From JANNMJ01 sp031397815 (GTDB lineage Bacteria > Bacteroidota > Bacteroidia > Cytophagales > Hymenobacteraceae), in contig JANNMJ010000246.1 in NCBI GenBank assembly GCA_031397815.1, forward strand, positions 1 through 64,000: a stretch of 64,000 nucleotides of DNA, in the 5' to 3' direction. Below the pieces are notes generated by a model. It did not search any database. It was not told the origin of the DNA and was given only the letters and a program-made list of their open reading frames with translations. Positions within the stretch are counted from its first letter, which is position 1, and each line of letters opens with the position of its first letter. Positions 47,501 through 55,188 of this stretch are shown piece after piece. The position numbers were made by a program, and so were the translations under genes.

Positions 47501-47938
47501 GAGCTGACCCGTCAGCATCTCAATCGCGCCCAAGATGTGAAAGACTTCGCCCGTGCTGACCTTTTGCGTCGGGTGCTGGAAGTAGGACGCCATACCCGTC
47601 TTCAACCGGGTGACACGGATGCTGAAGGAAGCCCTGAGCTAATTGTGGATGCTGCCCGCTTGGCTGCGTACTGGCTACGTCTACTGATGCCGGCTGTAAG
47701 AAAGCTTCGGCGGGAGAAGCAAACTTACAAGAGGCTCATCAGCCTTAAATCGCTGCGGAATAAGCCGCAGTTGGTACCACTTCCGAACGAACAGCTCGAA
47801 GCCTTGCTGGCCGATACTAGTCTGCTGCCAACCATTGATTATCGTATTGCAGCGTGCATTATCGGAGTACCGCCCCCGCCCCCTGAGGCGGCGCCTGACT
47901 CCGCGCCTCAGGCTGATCACCGGTGGCGCCGTCGCTAA
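44534..47938 (+). CDS. PLD-SNF2 helicase fusion (defence type)
   Basis: A 1134-residue protein when started at 44534. The N-terminal ~220 residues are phospholipase D-like, with an HxKx4D motif (HAKVYVGD) followed by GSSNFSQSGL. A superfamily 2 SNF2-like helicase follows: Walker A ADPAGSGKT, DEAH box (VVLDEAH), TTATPL, and motif VI EQRTGRLDR. The C-terminal ~250 residues are helical and unassigned. PLD-helicase fusions occur in prokaryotic anti-phage islands and process foreign DNA. It is the first gene of the rightward defence block, 67 bp before hsdM. An upstream start at 44399 would add 45 unusual Cys-rich residues. Confidence 0.85.
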   Translation: MKTPSPVDTAEQLPLDFAGRKWPPANEVPVNWPPQKLSAGTWFREDLAASSRYSIITGFTSLNELVKVFGSETVVQPPLTELRVMLGFEQMPKQRKKWPSRVPLADEIRDYWLREGISIADGGALLHVVKLLREPASWLQMRLLEGLHAKVYVGDTHAMLGSSNFSQSGLKTQIEANLRFAAADNNPELKARYGYLKCLADNFWEEGEPYNARAADLLEKLLRVVTWPEALARAVAELLRGDALFAAGGLLADLPPLWPHQRHGIAQALYILDKLDHVLVADPAGSGKTKLVGTLLVALERRRHARAAVQPLNAALVAPPSILKTWEKWWLELKRLGVTTISNGQLSKKPGAHDPHEIGRKLDIADIVVLDEAHQYLNAQSWRTQRLTQSSYQHLLLTTATPLNRHANDLLRLVELLDVDNLSDEALLEYERLRIKPFGKFSEADLKSLRSFIGQFLLRRTRSELQQQIKASPAEYARPAPQRGCNYPKHNSREYKTDETEADQALAEEMRLAADELAGLSNLLDLRPKRESVGPSLAERRDYIEQRLLVAPYLARFQLRHTLRSSRAALWEHLWGSEAAYKEFGLSAPTDKNLATGVIDKLRRRLDEPPTRDKHLPPAVLPAPWLHEAADWRVKCEAEIAAYERIGELLRGLSNERERGKVKLVARLVREYQMVLAFDHSVISAEWLAKLCQQDYPAVPQYVVTSKTRHQTNRKKLGRDFGLAATPQPLAAFCTDAVSEALNLQLARAVVQLDMPTVLRLAEQRTGRLDRLDSPHETIYAYWPIDTPAFSVKADEHLIKAMRQARHLIGNNLPLPDAVLAAYVDADEGAALGSSTNPHRDPAREAAEWVGFTDALQPVRDLIGVAPNGLVPPEVYEDISPTRESVKCKVSYVPATTPWAFFALSGDETYSGRWLWFEDTSDPDEAAPLPLTDVQHIAARLRSCLTDRPPETLPWKDGDATLQHYLGRLRQAEVDLLPPRARRALRVGEELTRQHLNRAQDVKDFARADLLRRVLEVGRHTRLQPGDTDAEGSPELIVDAARLAAYWLRLLMPAVRKLRREKQTYKRLISLKSLRNKPQLVPLPNEQLEALLADTSLLPTIDYRIAACIIGVPPPPPEAAPDSAPQADHRWRRR

Positions 47939-47956
47939 ACCCGCTGCTGCACGGGT

Positions 47957-47964
47957 TACTTTTG
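47957..47964 (+). promoter_or_regulatory. Bacteroidota -7 element (TAnnTTTG)
   Basis: TACTTTTG lies 41 bp before the GTG start of the first hsdM gene, in the gap after the PLD-helicase gene. It suggests that the modification genes have their own promoter. Confidence 0.45.
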
Positions 47965-48005
47965 CTTAAACTGGTCGGTTTGCACGCCTACTACGGTTTC
48001 TGTCA

Positions 48006-49490
48006 GTGAAAAAGCTCTCCCTCTCCCAACTCGAACAACACCTAGCCCGCGCTGCTTGGATTCTGAAAGGCCCCGTTGGTGCCACCGATTTCAAGGACTA
48101 CATCTTCCCGATGCTCTTCTTCAAGCGCATCTGCGATGTGTACGATGAGGAGTATCGCGAGGCGCTCACCCTGCCGGGCAGCGATGCTGAGTACGCGGCG
48201 CTTCCAGAGCTGCACCGCTTCGTGATTCCGGCTGGCTGCCACTGGCGGGAAGTACGCGAAGTGACCACCCACGTAGGCGAAGCGCTGAATCGCGCCTTCC
48301 GGGGCATTGAGGCGGCGAACCCCGCTAAGCTTGCGGGCATTTTCGGCGACGCTGCCTGGACCAACCGCGACAAGCTACCCGATTCGCTCCTGCTCAACCT
48401 CATTGAGCACTTCGCGCAGTACTCGCTGGCGAACGAATCGGTGGACCCCGATGTGCTCGGTCAGAGCTATGAGTACCTGATCAAGCACTTTGCCGACCTC
48501 ACCAACAAGAAAGCCGGTGAGTTCTATACGCCGCGTTCGGTGGTGCATCTGATCGGGCTGATTCTGGATGCGCAGGAGGGTGAATCGGTGTACGACCCGG
48601 CCTGCGGCACCGGTGGAATGCTGCTCGAAACCACCGAGCACCTGCGCGCCGCCGGCCGCGACTACCGTACGCTGCGGATGTACGGCCAAGAAAAGAACCT
48701 GACGACCTCGACCATCGCACGGATGAACCTCTTCCTGCACGGCATTGAGGACTTCGAGATTGCGCGCGGCGATACGCTTCGGCACCCGGCGTTTCTGCAC
48801 CACGACCGTCTGCGCCAGTTCGATTGCGTAGTGGCTAATCCACCGTTTTCGCTCTCGGAGTGGGGCGTGACCGAATGGGCTACTGACCCGTGGGGGCGCA
48901 ACGTAGCCGGGACACCGCCCGCCTCGAAGGCCGACTTGGCGTGGGTACAGCATATGATCGCGTCGATGAAGCCCGACCGGGGGCGCGTGGCGGTGGTGCT
49001 GCCCCATGGCGCGCTGTTCCGCAAAGGGGCCGAGGGACGCATCCGGCAAGCACTCATCGAGCAGGATTTGCTCGATGCGGTGATCGGGCTGGGGCCAAAC
49101 ATCTTTTATGGCACCCAACTGGCCGCCTGCCTGCTGGTATTTCGGGCGCGCAAGCCCGCCGCGCACCAAGATACCGTGCTGTTCATAGATGCGGCCGATC
49201 AGGTGCGGGTGGGCCGGGCGCAGAATTTCCTGGACCCAGCGCACGTCGAGACCATCCACGACTGGTACGCGGCTGGTAACGACGTGCCCCATCACGTGCG
49301 CCGGGTGGCCGTGGCCGAAATCAAAACCCGCGACTATAACCTCAACCTGCCGCTCTACATCGAGCGCGCGGCTGGCGAAGCGCTGCCCAGCCTGCCCGAA
49401 GCCTTGGCTGGGCTAGAAGAATCCGCTCAAAACGCGTGGGCGGCTGAAGACCGGTTCCGGGAGTTGTTGAAAGAGTTTGAGCTACTGTAA
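48006..49490 (+). CDS. hsdM: Type I restriction-modification DNA methyltransferase HsdM (first copy)
   Basis: A 494-residue m6A methyltransferase. The N-terminal HsdM_N bundle (about 1-160, with YIFPMLFFKRICDVYDEE) is followed by the catalytic domain: SAM-binding motif I DPACGTGG (about 197-204) and the catalytic NPPF at 278-281. It methylates adenine in the sequence set by HsdS. The start is GTG at 48006; no ATG is in frame near it. A second, divergent HsdM follows 5 bp after its stop. Confidence 0.93.
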   Translation: MKKLSLSQLEQHLARAAWILKGPVGATDFKDYIFPMLFFKRICDVYDEEYREALTLPGSDAEYAALPELHRFVIPAGCHWREVREVTTHVGEALNRAFRGIEAANPAKLAGIFGDAAWTNRDKLPDSLLLNLIEHFAQYSLANESVDPDVLGQSYEYLIKHFADLTNKKAGEFYTPRSVVHLIGLILDAQEGESVYDPACGTGGMLLETTEHLRAAGRDYRTLRMYGQEKNLTTSTIARMNLFLHGIEDFEIARGDTLRHPAFLHHDRLRQFDCVVANPPFSLSEWGVTEWATDPWGRNVAGTPPASKADLAWVQHMIASMKPDRGRVAVVLPHGALFRKGAEGRIRQALIEQDLLDAVIGLGPNIFYGTQLAACLLVFRARKPAAHQDTVLFIDAADQVRVGRAQNFLDPAHVETIHDWYAAGNDVPHHVRRVAVAEIKTRDYNLNLPLYIERAAGEALPSLPEALAGLEESAQNAWAAEDRFRELLKEFELL

Positions 49491-49495
49491 ACCCC

Positions 49496-50971
49496 ATGAC
49501 CCAACCCCAACTCGAAAAATACCTCTGGGGCGCTGCCGTGCATCTGCGCGGGCACATTGGAGCTTCCGACAACAAACAGTACATCTTTCCGCTACTGTTT
49601 TTCAAGCGCATCTGCGATGTGTACGATGAGGAGTTCGCCGAAGCCCGCGCCCTGTACGGCGACGACCTCCAGCCCGGCGCTTTCGCCGAAAACCACCGCT
49701 TCCAGTTGCCCACCGGGGCGCATTGGGCCGATGTGCGCGCTACTACCACCGACGTGGGCCGCGCCCTGCTCACGGCGATGCGCGCCGTGGAAGAAGCCAA
49801 CCCTGAGCTACACGGCATCTTCGGCGATGCCAACTGGACCAACAAGGACCGCCTGCCCGACCGCGTCCTCATCGACCTGATCGAGCATTTTAGCTCCCAG
49901 AAGCTGAGCCTGACGGCCGTGCCGCAAGACCAGCTCGGGCAGGGCTACGAGTACCTGATCAAGAAATTCGCCGACGACGCCGGCCACACCGCCGCCGAGT
50001 TTTACACCAACCGCACGGTTGTTCGGCTGATGACGCTGCTGGCCGACCCACAGCCCGGCGAATCCGTCTACGACCCCACTTGTGGCTCTGGGGGGCTGCT
50101 GCTCAACGCTGCGCTTCAGCTCAAAGCTGCCGGACAGGAATACCGCACGCTGCGCCTCTACGGGCAGGAAATCAACCTCATCACGAGCGCCATTGCGCGG
50201 GTGAACCTGTTTTTGCACGGCATTCAGGACTTCGAGATCGCGCGTGGCAACACCCTGCACGAGCCGCGCCTGCTGCGTCATGACCGCCTCCGCCAGTTCG
50301 ATATAGTGCTCGCCAACCCGCCCTACTCCATTAAGGAGTGGAACCAGCGCGCCTTTCAGCACGACGCTTGGGGCCGTAACCTTTGGGGAACGCCCCCGCA
50401 GGGCTGCGCCGATTATGCGTTTCAGCAGCATATCCACGCCTCCACCCGCCCCGATACCGGGCGCTCGGTGGTGCTGCACCCACACGGGGTGCTGTTCCGG
50501 AATCAGGAGAGCCATATCCGCCGCCAGATGGTGGAAGCCGACGTGGTAGAAGCGGTGATCGGGCTGGGACCGAACTTGTTCTACAACTCACCGATGGAAA
50601 GCTGCCTGCTGATTTGCCGCACGCGCAAACCCGCCGAGCGGCAAGGGCGCATTCTGTTCATCAACGCCGTGGACGAGGTGCAGACCGAAAAAGCCATCTC
50701 ACACCTTGCCGAACACCATATTCAACGTATTCTCACTACGTTCCGTGAGTTTCAGGATGTGGAAGGTTTTGCACGGGTAGTGCCGGTGGAGGAAGTGCTT
50801 ACCCGCGATGGCTCGCTCAACATTGCCTATTACGTCTCAAACGTTCGTGCAGGGGAAGCTTCTACCGATACGCTCACACAAACTGTGGCGCAGTGGTCTG
50901 CTGGCGCTGTTACGCTGCGTCATTCGCTTACGGCATTGCTCACCGAACTTCAGGAGCCTGTTACCCGATGA
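49496..50971 (+). CDS. hsdM: Type I restriction-modification DNA methyltransferase HsdM (second copy)
   Basis: A 491-residue paralogue of the preceding protein with the same layout: an N-terminal YIFPLLFFKRICDVYDEE block, motif I DPTCGSGG (193-200) and the catalytic NPPY at 274-277. Both catalytic motifs are intact, so both enzymes could be active. Its stop overlaps the HsdS start in ATGA (50968-50971). Type I enzymes need two HsdM subunits per HsdS, normally from one gene; two different genes suggest a heterodimeric methyltransferase. Confidence 0.93.
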   Translation: MTQPQLEKYLWGAAVHLRGHIGASDNKQYIFPLLFFKRICDVYDEEFAEARALYGDDLQPGAFAENHRFQLPTGAHWADVRATTTDVGRALLTAMRAVEEANPELHGIFGDANWTNKDRLPDRVLIDLIEHFSSQKLSLTAVPQDQLGQGYEYLIKKFADDAGHTAAEFYTNRTVVRLMTLLADPQPGESVYDPTCGSGGLLLNAALQLKAAGQEYRTLRLYGQEINLITSAIARVNLFLHGIQDFEIARGNTLHEPRLLRHDRLRQFDIVLANPPYSIKEWNQRAFQHDAWGRNLWGTPPQGCADYAFQQHIHASTRPDTGRSVVLHPHGVLFRNQESHIRRQMVEADVVEAVIGLGPNLFYNSPMESCLLICRTRKPAERQGRILFINAVDEVQTEKAISHLAEHHIQRILTTFREFQDVEGFARVVPVEEVLTRDGSLNIAYYVSNVRAGEASTDTLTQTVAQWSAGAVTLRHSLTALLTELQEPVTR

Positions 50972-52119
50972 GCCAGCTCGATAGACTTGATAAAACCCAC
51001 TGGCCGACGTTTCGCTTCGATGAAATCGCGCGCAATGTCTCTGAACGGGTAGACCCCGGCGCTACCGATCTCGATGTGTACGTCGGACTCGAACATATAG
51101 ACTCCGGCTCCCTCCACATCAAGCGCACCGGCACGCCCGCCGATGTGGAAGGCCAGAAGCTGCGCGTGTATCCCGGCGATATCATCTTCGGCCGCCGTCG
51201 CGCCTACCAGCGCAAAGCCGCCATCGCCACTTTCGACGGTATTTGCTCGGCGCACGCGCTGGTGCTGCGTGCCCACGATGCCGTGATCGACCCGCGCCTT
51301 TTGCCTTTCTTCCTGCACTCGGATGCGTTTATGCACCGCGCCATCGACATCTCGGTGGGCGGCCTATCGCCGACAATCAATTGGGGTGATCTCAAAAAAG
51401 AAGAATTCCGCCTGCCCCCCCGCGCCCAGCAAGCCCGCCTCGCCGAGCTGCTTTGGGCAGCAGATGCGGTGGGGGAAGGGTATGCCACCGTTATTCAACG
51501 CACCTTCGGAACACGCAAGGTTTTATTGAATGAAGACGAGCGAGCAGCTAAATCTCAAGTTTCTTTAGGAGAACTTGCAGAGGTATCGTATGGAATGGGG
51601 GTGCCGCCAAAACTTGCTGACGATGGAGTGCCTATTGTGCGTGCAACTAATATCAGAGCTGGTGAAATCAGCGCAGAAGGGCTAATAAGAACGTATCCAG
51701 CAAACGTGCCAGTCGGTAAGCGTGTTTTGCTGGATGAAGGTGACATCATTGTAGTTCGAAGCGGGGCCTACACAGGTGATATTGGCTACATCACACCAGA
51801 GTGGGCCGGCAGTTTAGCTGGTTACGACTTGGTCGCAAAACCAAATCTCGAAAAAGCAGATCCTTTCCTTTTGTCAGAGCTGCTTCTTAGCGATAAGGTG
51901 CAAGCGTATTTCAAAGCAGAAAGCGTTCGCAATGCTCAGCCCCATCTGAATGCTGAGCAGTTAAAAAACACTAAGCTTCCGGACTTTTCAAAAGAACAGA
52001 GAGCAACACTCTCAAATAAGCTTGCTTCAATTCTAGCCCTGCGCCAACAAGCGGAAGCCAGTCTCGTCCAAGCCCAAGCCACCAAGCAAGCCCTGCTCAA
52101 TCACATTTTCAGCGCCTGA
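50968..52119 (+). CDS. hsdS: Type I specificity subunit HsdS
   Basis: A 383-residue protein with two target-recognition halves and conserved helical spacers. The first half has YVGLEHIDSG, GDIIFGRRRAYQRK and a LPPRAQQARLAELL spacer. The second half has VPIVRATNIRAGE, GDIIVVRSGAYTGDIG and a C-terminal LASILALRQQAEASL helix. HsdS reads a bipartite DNA site and directs HsdM and HsdR. The second half is more AT-rich than the first, which fits recombinational swapping of recognition domains. Coupled to hsdM by ATGA. Confidence 0.9.
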   Translation: MSQLDRLDKTHWPTFRFDEIARNVSERVDPGATDLDVYVGLEHIDSGSLHIKRTGTPADVEGQKLRVYPGDIIFGRRRAYQRKAAIATFDGICSAHALVLRAHDAVIDPRLLPFFLHSDAFMHRAIDISVGGLSPTINWGDLKKEEFRLPPRAQQARLAELLWAADAVGEGYATVIQRTFGTRKVLLNEDERAAKSQVSLGELAEVSYGMGVPPKLADDGVPIVRATNIRAGEISAEGLIRTYPANVPVGKRVLLDEGDIIVVRSGAYTGDIGYITPEWAGSLAGYDLVAKPNLEKADPFLLSELLLSDKVQAYFKAESVRNAQPHLNAEQLKNTKLPDFSKEQRATLSNKLASILALRQQAEASLVQAQATKQALLNHIFSA

Positions 52120-52124
52120 TACCA

Positions 52125-53957
52125 ATGGCTACCTCCTCCCGCCACTCCGATCTATTAATGACCGAAATCCACGACCGGGTATTGGATTTGCTGCGGATTT
52201 GGCAGGCCGAAACTAAAGATGAGAACCGATTTTTTTATTTGCGCCGCACTAAAGATGAGAGGTTTGAGGAGGGATATTGGTTTCCGGGTGATGAATCTTA
52301 CTTAAATATCTCATTCTGGTCAGGCTCTGACTCAAAGCACAAAACATCCAACGCGTTTTTGCGGATTAGGCGTAGCCGAGGATGTGCCGCGATGCTAGTA
52401 GCGCGCGAGTCGCTGGTGAAACAGGATTTTTTTAAAACATTCGTTAGCAGCGAATCAACGAACGTTGCTTCAGGAGCAGGCTATGAGCCCACAAAAAGGC
52501 TGGGTGTGTGGGCGAAGGACTTGAATCCTGATTACCGTGAATTTGAGGCTGTGCTAAGCTCCTATTTGCAGGACGAGAAGCCACGCCTCGATACCTTGAT
52601 CCGTGAATACGACGGCCGTATCGGCGAAGAATTTGAAACACCCTTCGGTTTTCTTAACGAAACAGAGTTCAATAAATCACTCCGTCAGACGCTCGAACAG
52701 CAGGGACGCTTACGGGCAGGCATACCTGCTCAGATTCGTTTTTCTCTAGCAGCGCCTACTAGTGAAGAACCCTACCGTTTGATGGGGTTCACCATTCAGG
52801 GCTTTCAAGGTATTAAGCGCACGGTAGTAGAAACCATACCTGATGCCCAGTGGATTTTCCTGACTGGCGATAACGGTTTTGGTAAAACCAGCGTGCTGCG
52901 GGCGTTGGCGGTAGGGTTGAGCAGCCACGATGCCGGTGCTGGTCAATGGGATACTACTAACTCCAGCGGGCAGATCACAGTCAGCGTTCGGCCGGGGAAG
53001 GCATCTCCCTTAGTATTTGTGGCCTCACCCAACGGGCGCACCGGCCCTGCCGAGACCACTAGCTCTTCCACTCGCGGCTTGCCTAGCTTGGATGCAGCTC
53101 TGGTGGCCTATGGACCCAATCGTTTACTTCAGCAGGAGGCCGTGTCGCGCAATGTGTCCCGCAAAGACGAGCATAATGTAGCCAGTCTGTTTGCGGGAAA
53201 TTATGTGGTGCCGCTGCGAAATTTCGATTTCGAGCTAGAGCAGGCTGAAAAGCACGACAAGCAGAGGAAGTATAAGTATCTGTTAAAGGCGCTGCAAGAC
53301 GCCACCGACGGCCGTATCCAGAAGGCTCGCGTGGTTTCAGAAAATAGCAAAGGCGTTGTGCTTTATACAGAGCACATCTCGCCGGATGACGGCACTGAGC
53401 CCTTCACGGTTGAAACCCGCTTTGATAACCTTGCCACTGGCCTACGAAGCATCATCAACCTAGTGGCCGATATCTACGTGCGGCTGGTCGGTGCACAAGG
53501 TGCTCTTCGCCCAGAGGAGCTGGTTGGCATCGTAATTATTGATGAGCTGGAAAACCACCTGCACCCGCGCTTGCAGCGGGCTTTGCCGGGTAAGTTGTCG
53601 AAGGTGTTTCCGGGCCTACAGTTCATTGCTTCTACGCATTCGCCGATTCCGTTTCTGGGAGCGCCGAAAGGGAGTGTGTTTCTGCGGGTGGAGCGGGATA
53701 AGGAGCGTGGGATTACGGTGGAAGAGCTTGACGTTGACGTGAGCGTCCTGCTGCCGAATACCATTCTGTCCTCGCCGATCTTCGGTTTTCAGGAGCTGGT
53801 AGCTGAAAGCCACGACGGGAGCCAGCGGGTGCGGGTAGAAGACACCTACCAGCAAATGAAGCGGAACGACGCCACGGCAGAGAAGATCACCGAGTTTATG
53901 GACGACGATCGTACCCGGGAGCTGTTGGCGCTGCTCGAAAAGCCCGAAACAACCTAG
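52125..53957 (+). CDS. Septu-like AAA ATPase (PtuA-type)
   Basis: A 610-residue protein. The N-terminal ~215 residues are an extra unassigned domain. An SMC/OLD-like ATPase follows: Walker A GDNGFGKTS (248-256), an inserted helical region, Walker B with IVIIDELENHLHP, and an STHSPIPF motif. Paired with the HNH gene 8 bp downstream it resembles the PtuA-PtuB (Septu) anti-phage pair, in which the ATPase senses infection and controls the nuclease. It starts 5 bp after hsdS, as if captured by the hsd operon. Confidence 0.82.
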   Translation: MATSSRHSDLLMTEIHDRVLDLLRIWQAETKDENRFFYLRRTKDERFEEGYWFPGDESYLNISFWSGSDSKHKTSNAFLRIRRSRGCAAMLVARESLVKQDFFKTFVSSESTNVASGAGYEPTKRLGVWAKDLNPDYREFEAVLSSYLQDEKPRLDTLIREYDGRIGEEFETPFGFLNETEFNKSLRQTLEQQGRLRAGIPAQIRFSLAAPTSEEPYRLMGFTIQGFQGIKRTVVETIPDAQWIFLTGDNGFGKTSVLRALAVGLSSHDAGAGQWDTTNSSGQITVSVRPGKASPLVFVASPNGRTGPAETTSSSTRGLPSLDAALVAYGPNRLLQQEAVSRNVSRKDEHNVASLFAGNYVVPLRNFDFELEQAEKHDKQRKYKYLLKALQDATDGRIQKARVVSENSKGVVLYTEHISPDDGTEPFTVETRFDNLATGLRSIINLVADIYVRLVGAQGALRPEELVGIVIIDELENHLHPRLQRALPGKLSKVFPGLQFIASTHSPIPFLGAPKGSVFLRVERDKERGITVEELDVDVSVLLPNTILSSPIFGFQELVAESHDGSQRVRVEDTYQQMKRNDATAEKITEFMDDDRTRELLALLEKPETT

Positions 53958-53965
53958 TAAAGGTG

Positions 53966-54886
53966 ATGCGATACGTCAAGAAACCCGCTGCCGCCCCTGC
54001 CCACCTACTGGCCGCAGTGCCCGCCCTGGCCACGCTCGTCGAGGCGGTCGATTTGGACAGCATCAGCGACGACGTCTACAAAGGCGAGTACAAGTACGTT
54101 GATCCACTGGATGGCCGCAAAAAAAGCGGCTCGCGTACCCGCGACGAGCTCAACAAGGTTTACCACTCGAAGTGCGCGTACTGCGAGGTGCTATGCAAAG
54201 CCGAGATTGAGCATTACCGGCCGAAGAAGGGCGTAAAAGAACAGGCAGGCTATGGCTACTACTGGCTGTGCTACGAGTGGACGAACCTGCTGCCCTCGTG
54301 CCGGTACTGCAACACCGAAGGTGGCAAGGGGACCCAGTTTCCGGTGATGGGTACGCGGCCGCCCGGCCCACCGCTTAATCCCGCCAACAAGTTCGATGCT
54401 TCCCTGAATGCCACGGATGCCCGCCTTACGGCTGAAAGGCCTTACCTGCTGAACCCCGAGATCGACGAGCCGCGCAATTTTCTAGCATTTAAACTTAATG
54501 CCCAAGGCAAAGGCGTGGATATAACCGGTACTGACTCCCTAGACCGGGGTGGCAAAACCGTTGCGATCTGCAATCTCAACCGCGAGTACCTCCGCCTCGA
54601 CCGCGACAAGAACGTCGTGTACTACATTGTCCAGGACATCAATGCCAAGTTTGAGTCCGAAGCGGCCGGCGTGTACACGCCGCAAGGGCTTCTTTTGGAC
54701 CTATTGCGCTACTTCGACCGCTTAAAGCAGGCCGCGGCTGACGAGACGTTAGCGCATACCCTCCTACGCTGGTTTATCATGGAGACGTACGACAACTTCG
54801 CCGCGATCATCGGTCCATTGCTGCCCGACGATAACCAGCGGCGCGTGGTGCTGGCGGCTTTTAAGCGGTACAAAACCCTGCCGTAG
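53966..54886 (+). CDS. HNH endonuclease of the retron/Septu type (PtuB-like)
   Basis: A 306-residue HNH nuclease. Its N-terminal part matches the TIGR02646-type HNH: KCAYCEV with C70 and C73, then EIEHYRPK (E82-H83), N107, and a second zinc pair C112 and C115 in SCRYCN. The C-terminal half is helical and unassigned. It follows the AAA ATPase gene by 8 bp. A GTG start three bases earlier (53963) is possible. DNA degradation on phage sensing is the expected role. Confidence 0.85.
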   Translation: MRYVKKPAAAPAHLLAAVPALATLVEAVDLDSISDDVYKGEYKYVDPLDGRKKSGSRTRDELNKVYHSKCAYCEVLCKAEIEHYRPKKGVKEQAGYGYYWLCYEWTNLLPSCRYCNTEGGKGTQFPVMGTRPPGPPLNPANKFDASLNATDARLTAERPYLLNPEIDEPRNFLAFKLNAQGKGVDITGTDSLDRGGKTVAICNLNREYLRLDRDKNVVYYIVQDINAKFESEAAGVYTPQGLLLDLLRYFDRLKQAAADETLAHTLLRWFIMETYDNFAAIIGPLLPDDNQRRVVLAAFKRYKTLP

Positions 54887-54958
54887 CTAGTGCATTGCTA
54901 CTCGCTGTCGCATAACGGTTATTAGTTGGCGGAATGCACCCGTTTGCTACTTTCTTAA

Positions 54959-55102
54959 ATGCCAGCCTGCCCTCACCCGCTCGACCCGCTGCCGGTGTTT
55001 CGAATAGAGTACTACCAAAACCTACCTTACATCCTACGGCACGGACTGCACTCGAAGGGCCACCCAGCGTCCTTTACTCCTGCGAACGATCCTGATAAGT
55101 AG
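54959..55102 (+). pseudogene. Truncated darT copy
   Basis: A 47-residue frame starting MPACPHPLDPLPVFRIEYYQNLPYI that closely follows the first ~30 residues of the intact DarT at 58570, then diverges and stops (TAG at 55100). All catalytic residues are missing. It is a remnant of a second darT or of a recombination that placed the sacsin-like gene here. Confidence 0.75.
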
Positions 55103-55188
55103 CCTTCTGCGTCAATTGGGCTATTTTGAGCGCTCGTTGCCTAAGCCTTGTTTCAATACCTTTTCCACATCTGACACAACTAATTTTT

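Noticed and set aside
48375..49295. 306-residue minus-strand frame over the first hsdM
   Set aside because: Shadow of a gene with intact catalytic motifs.
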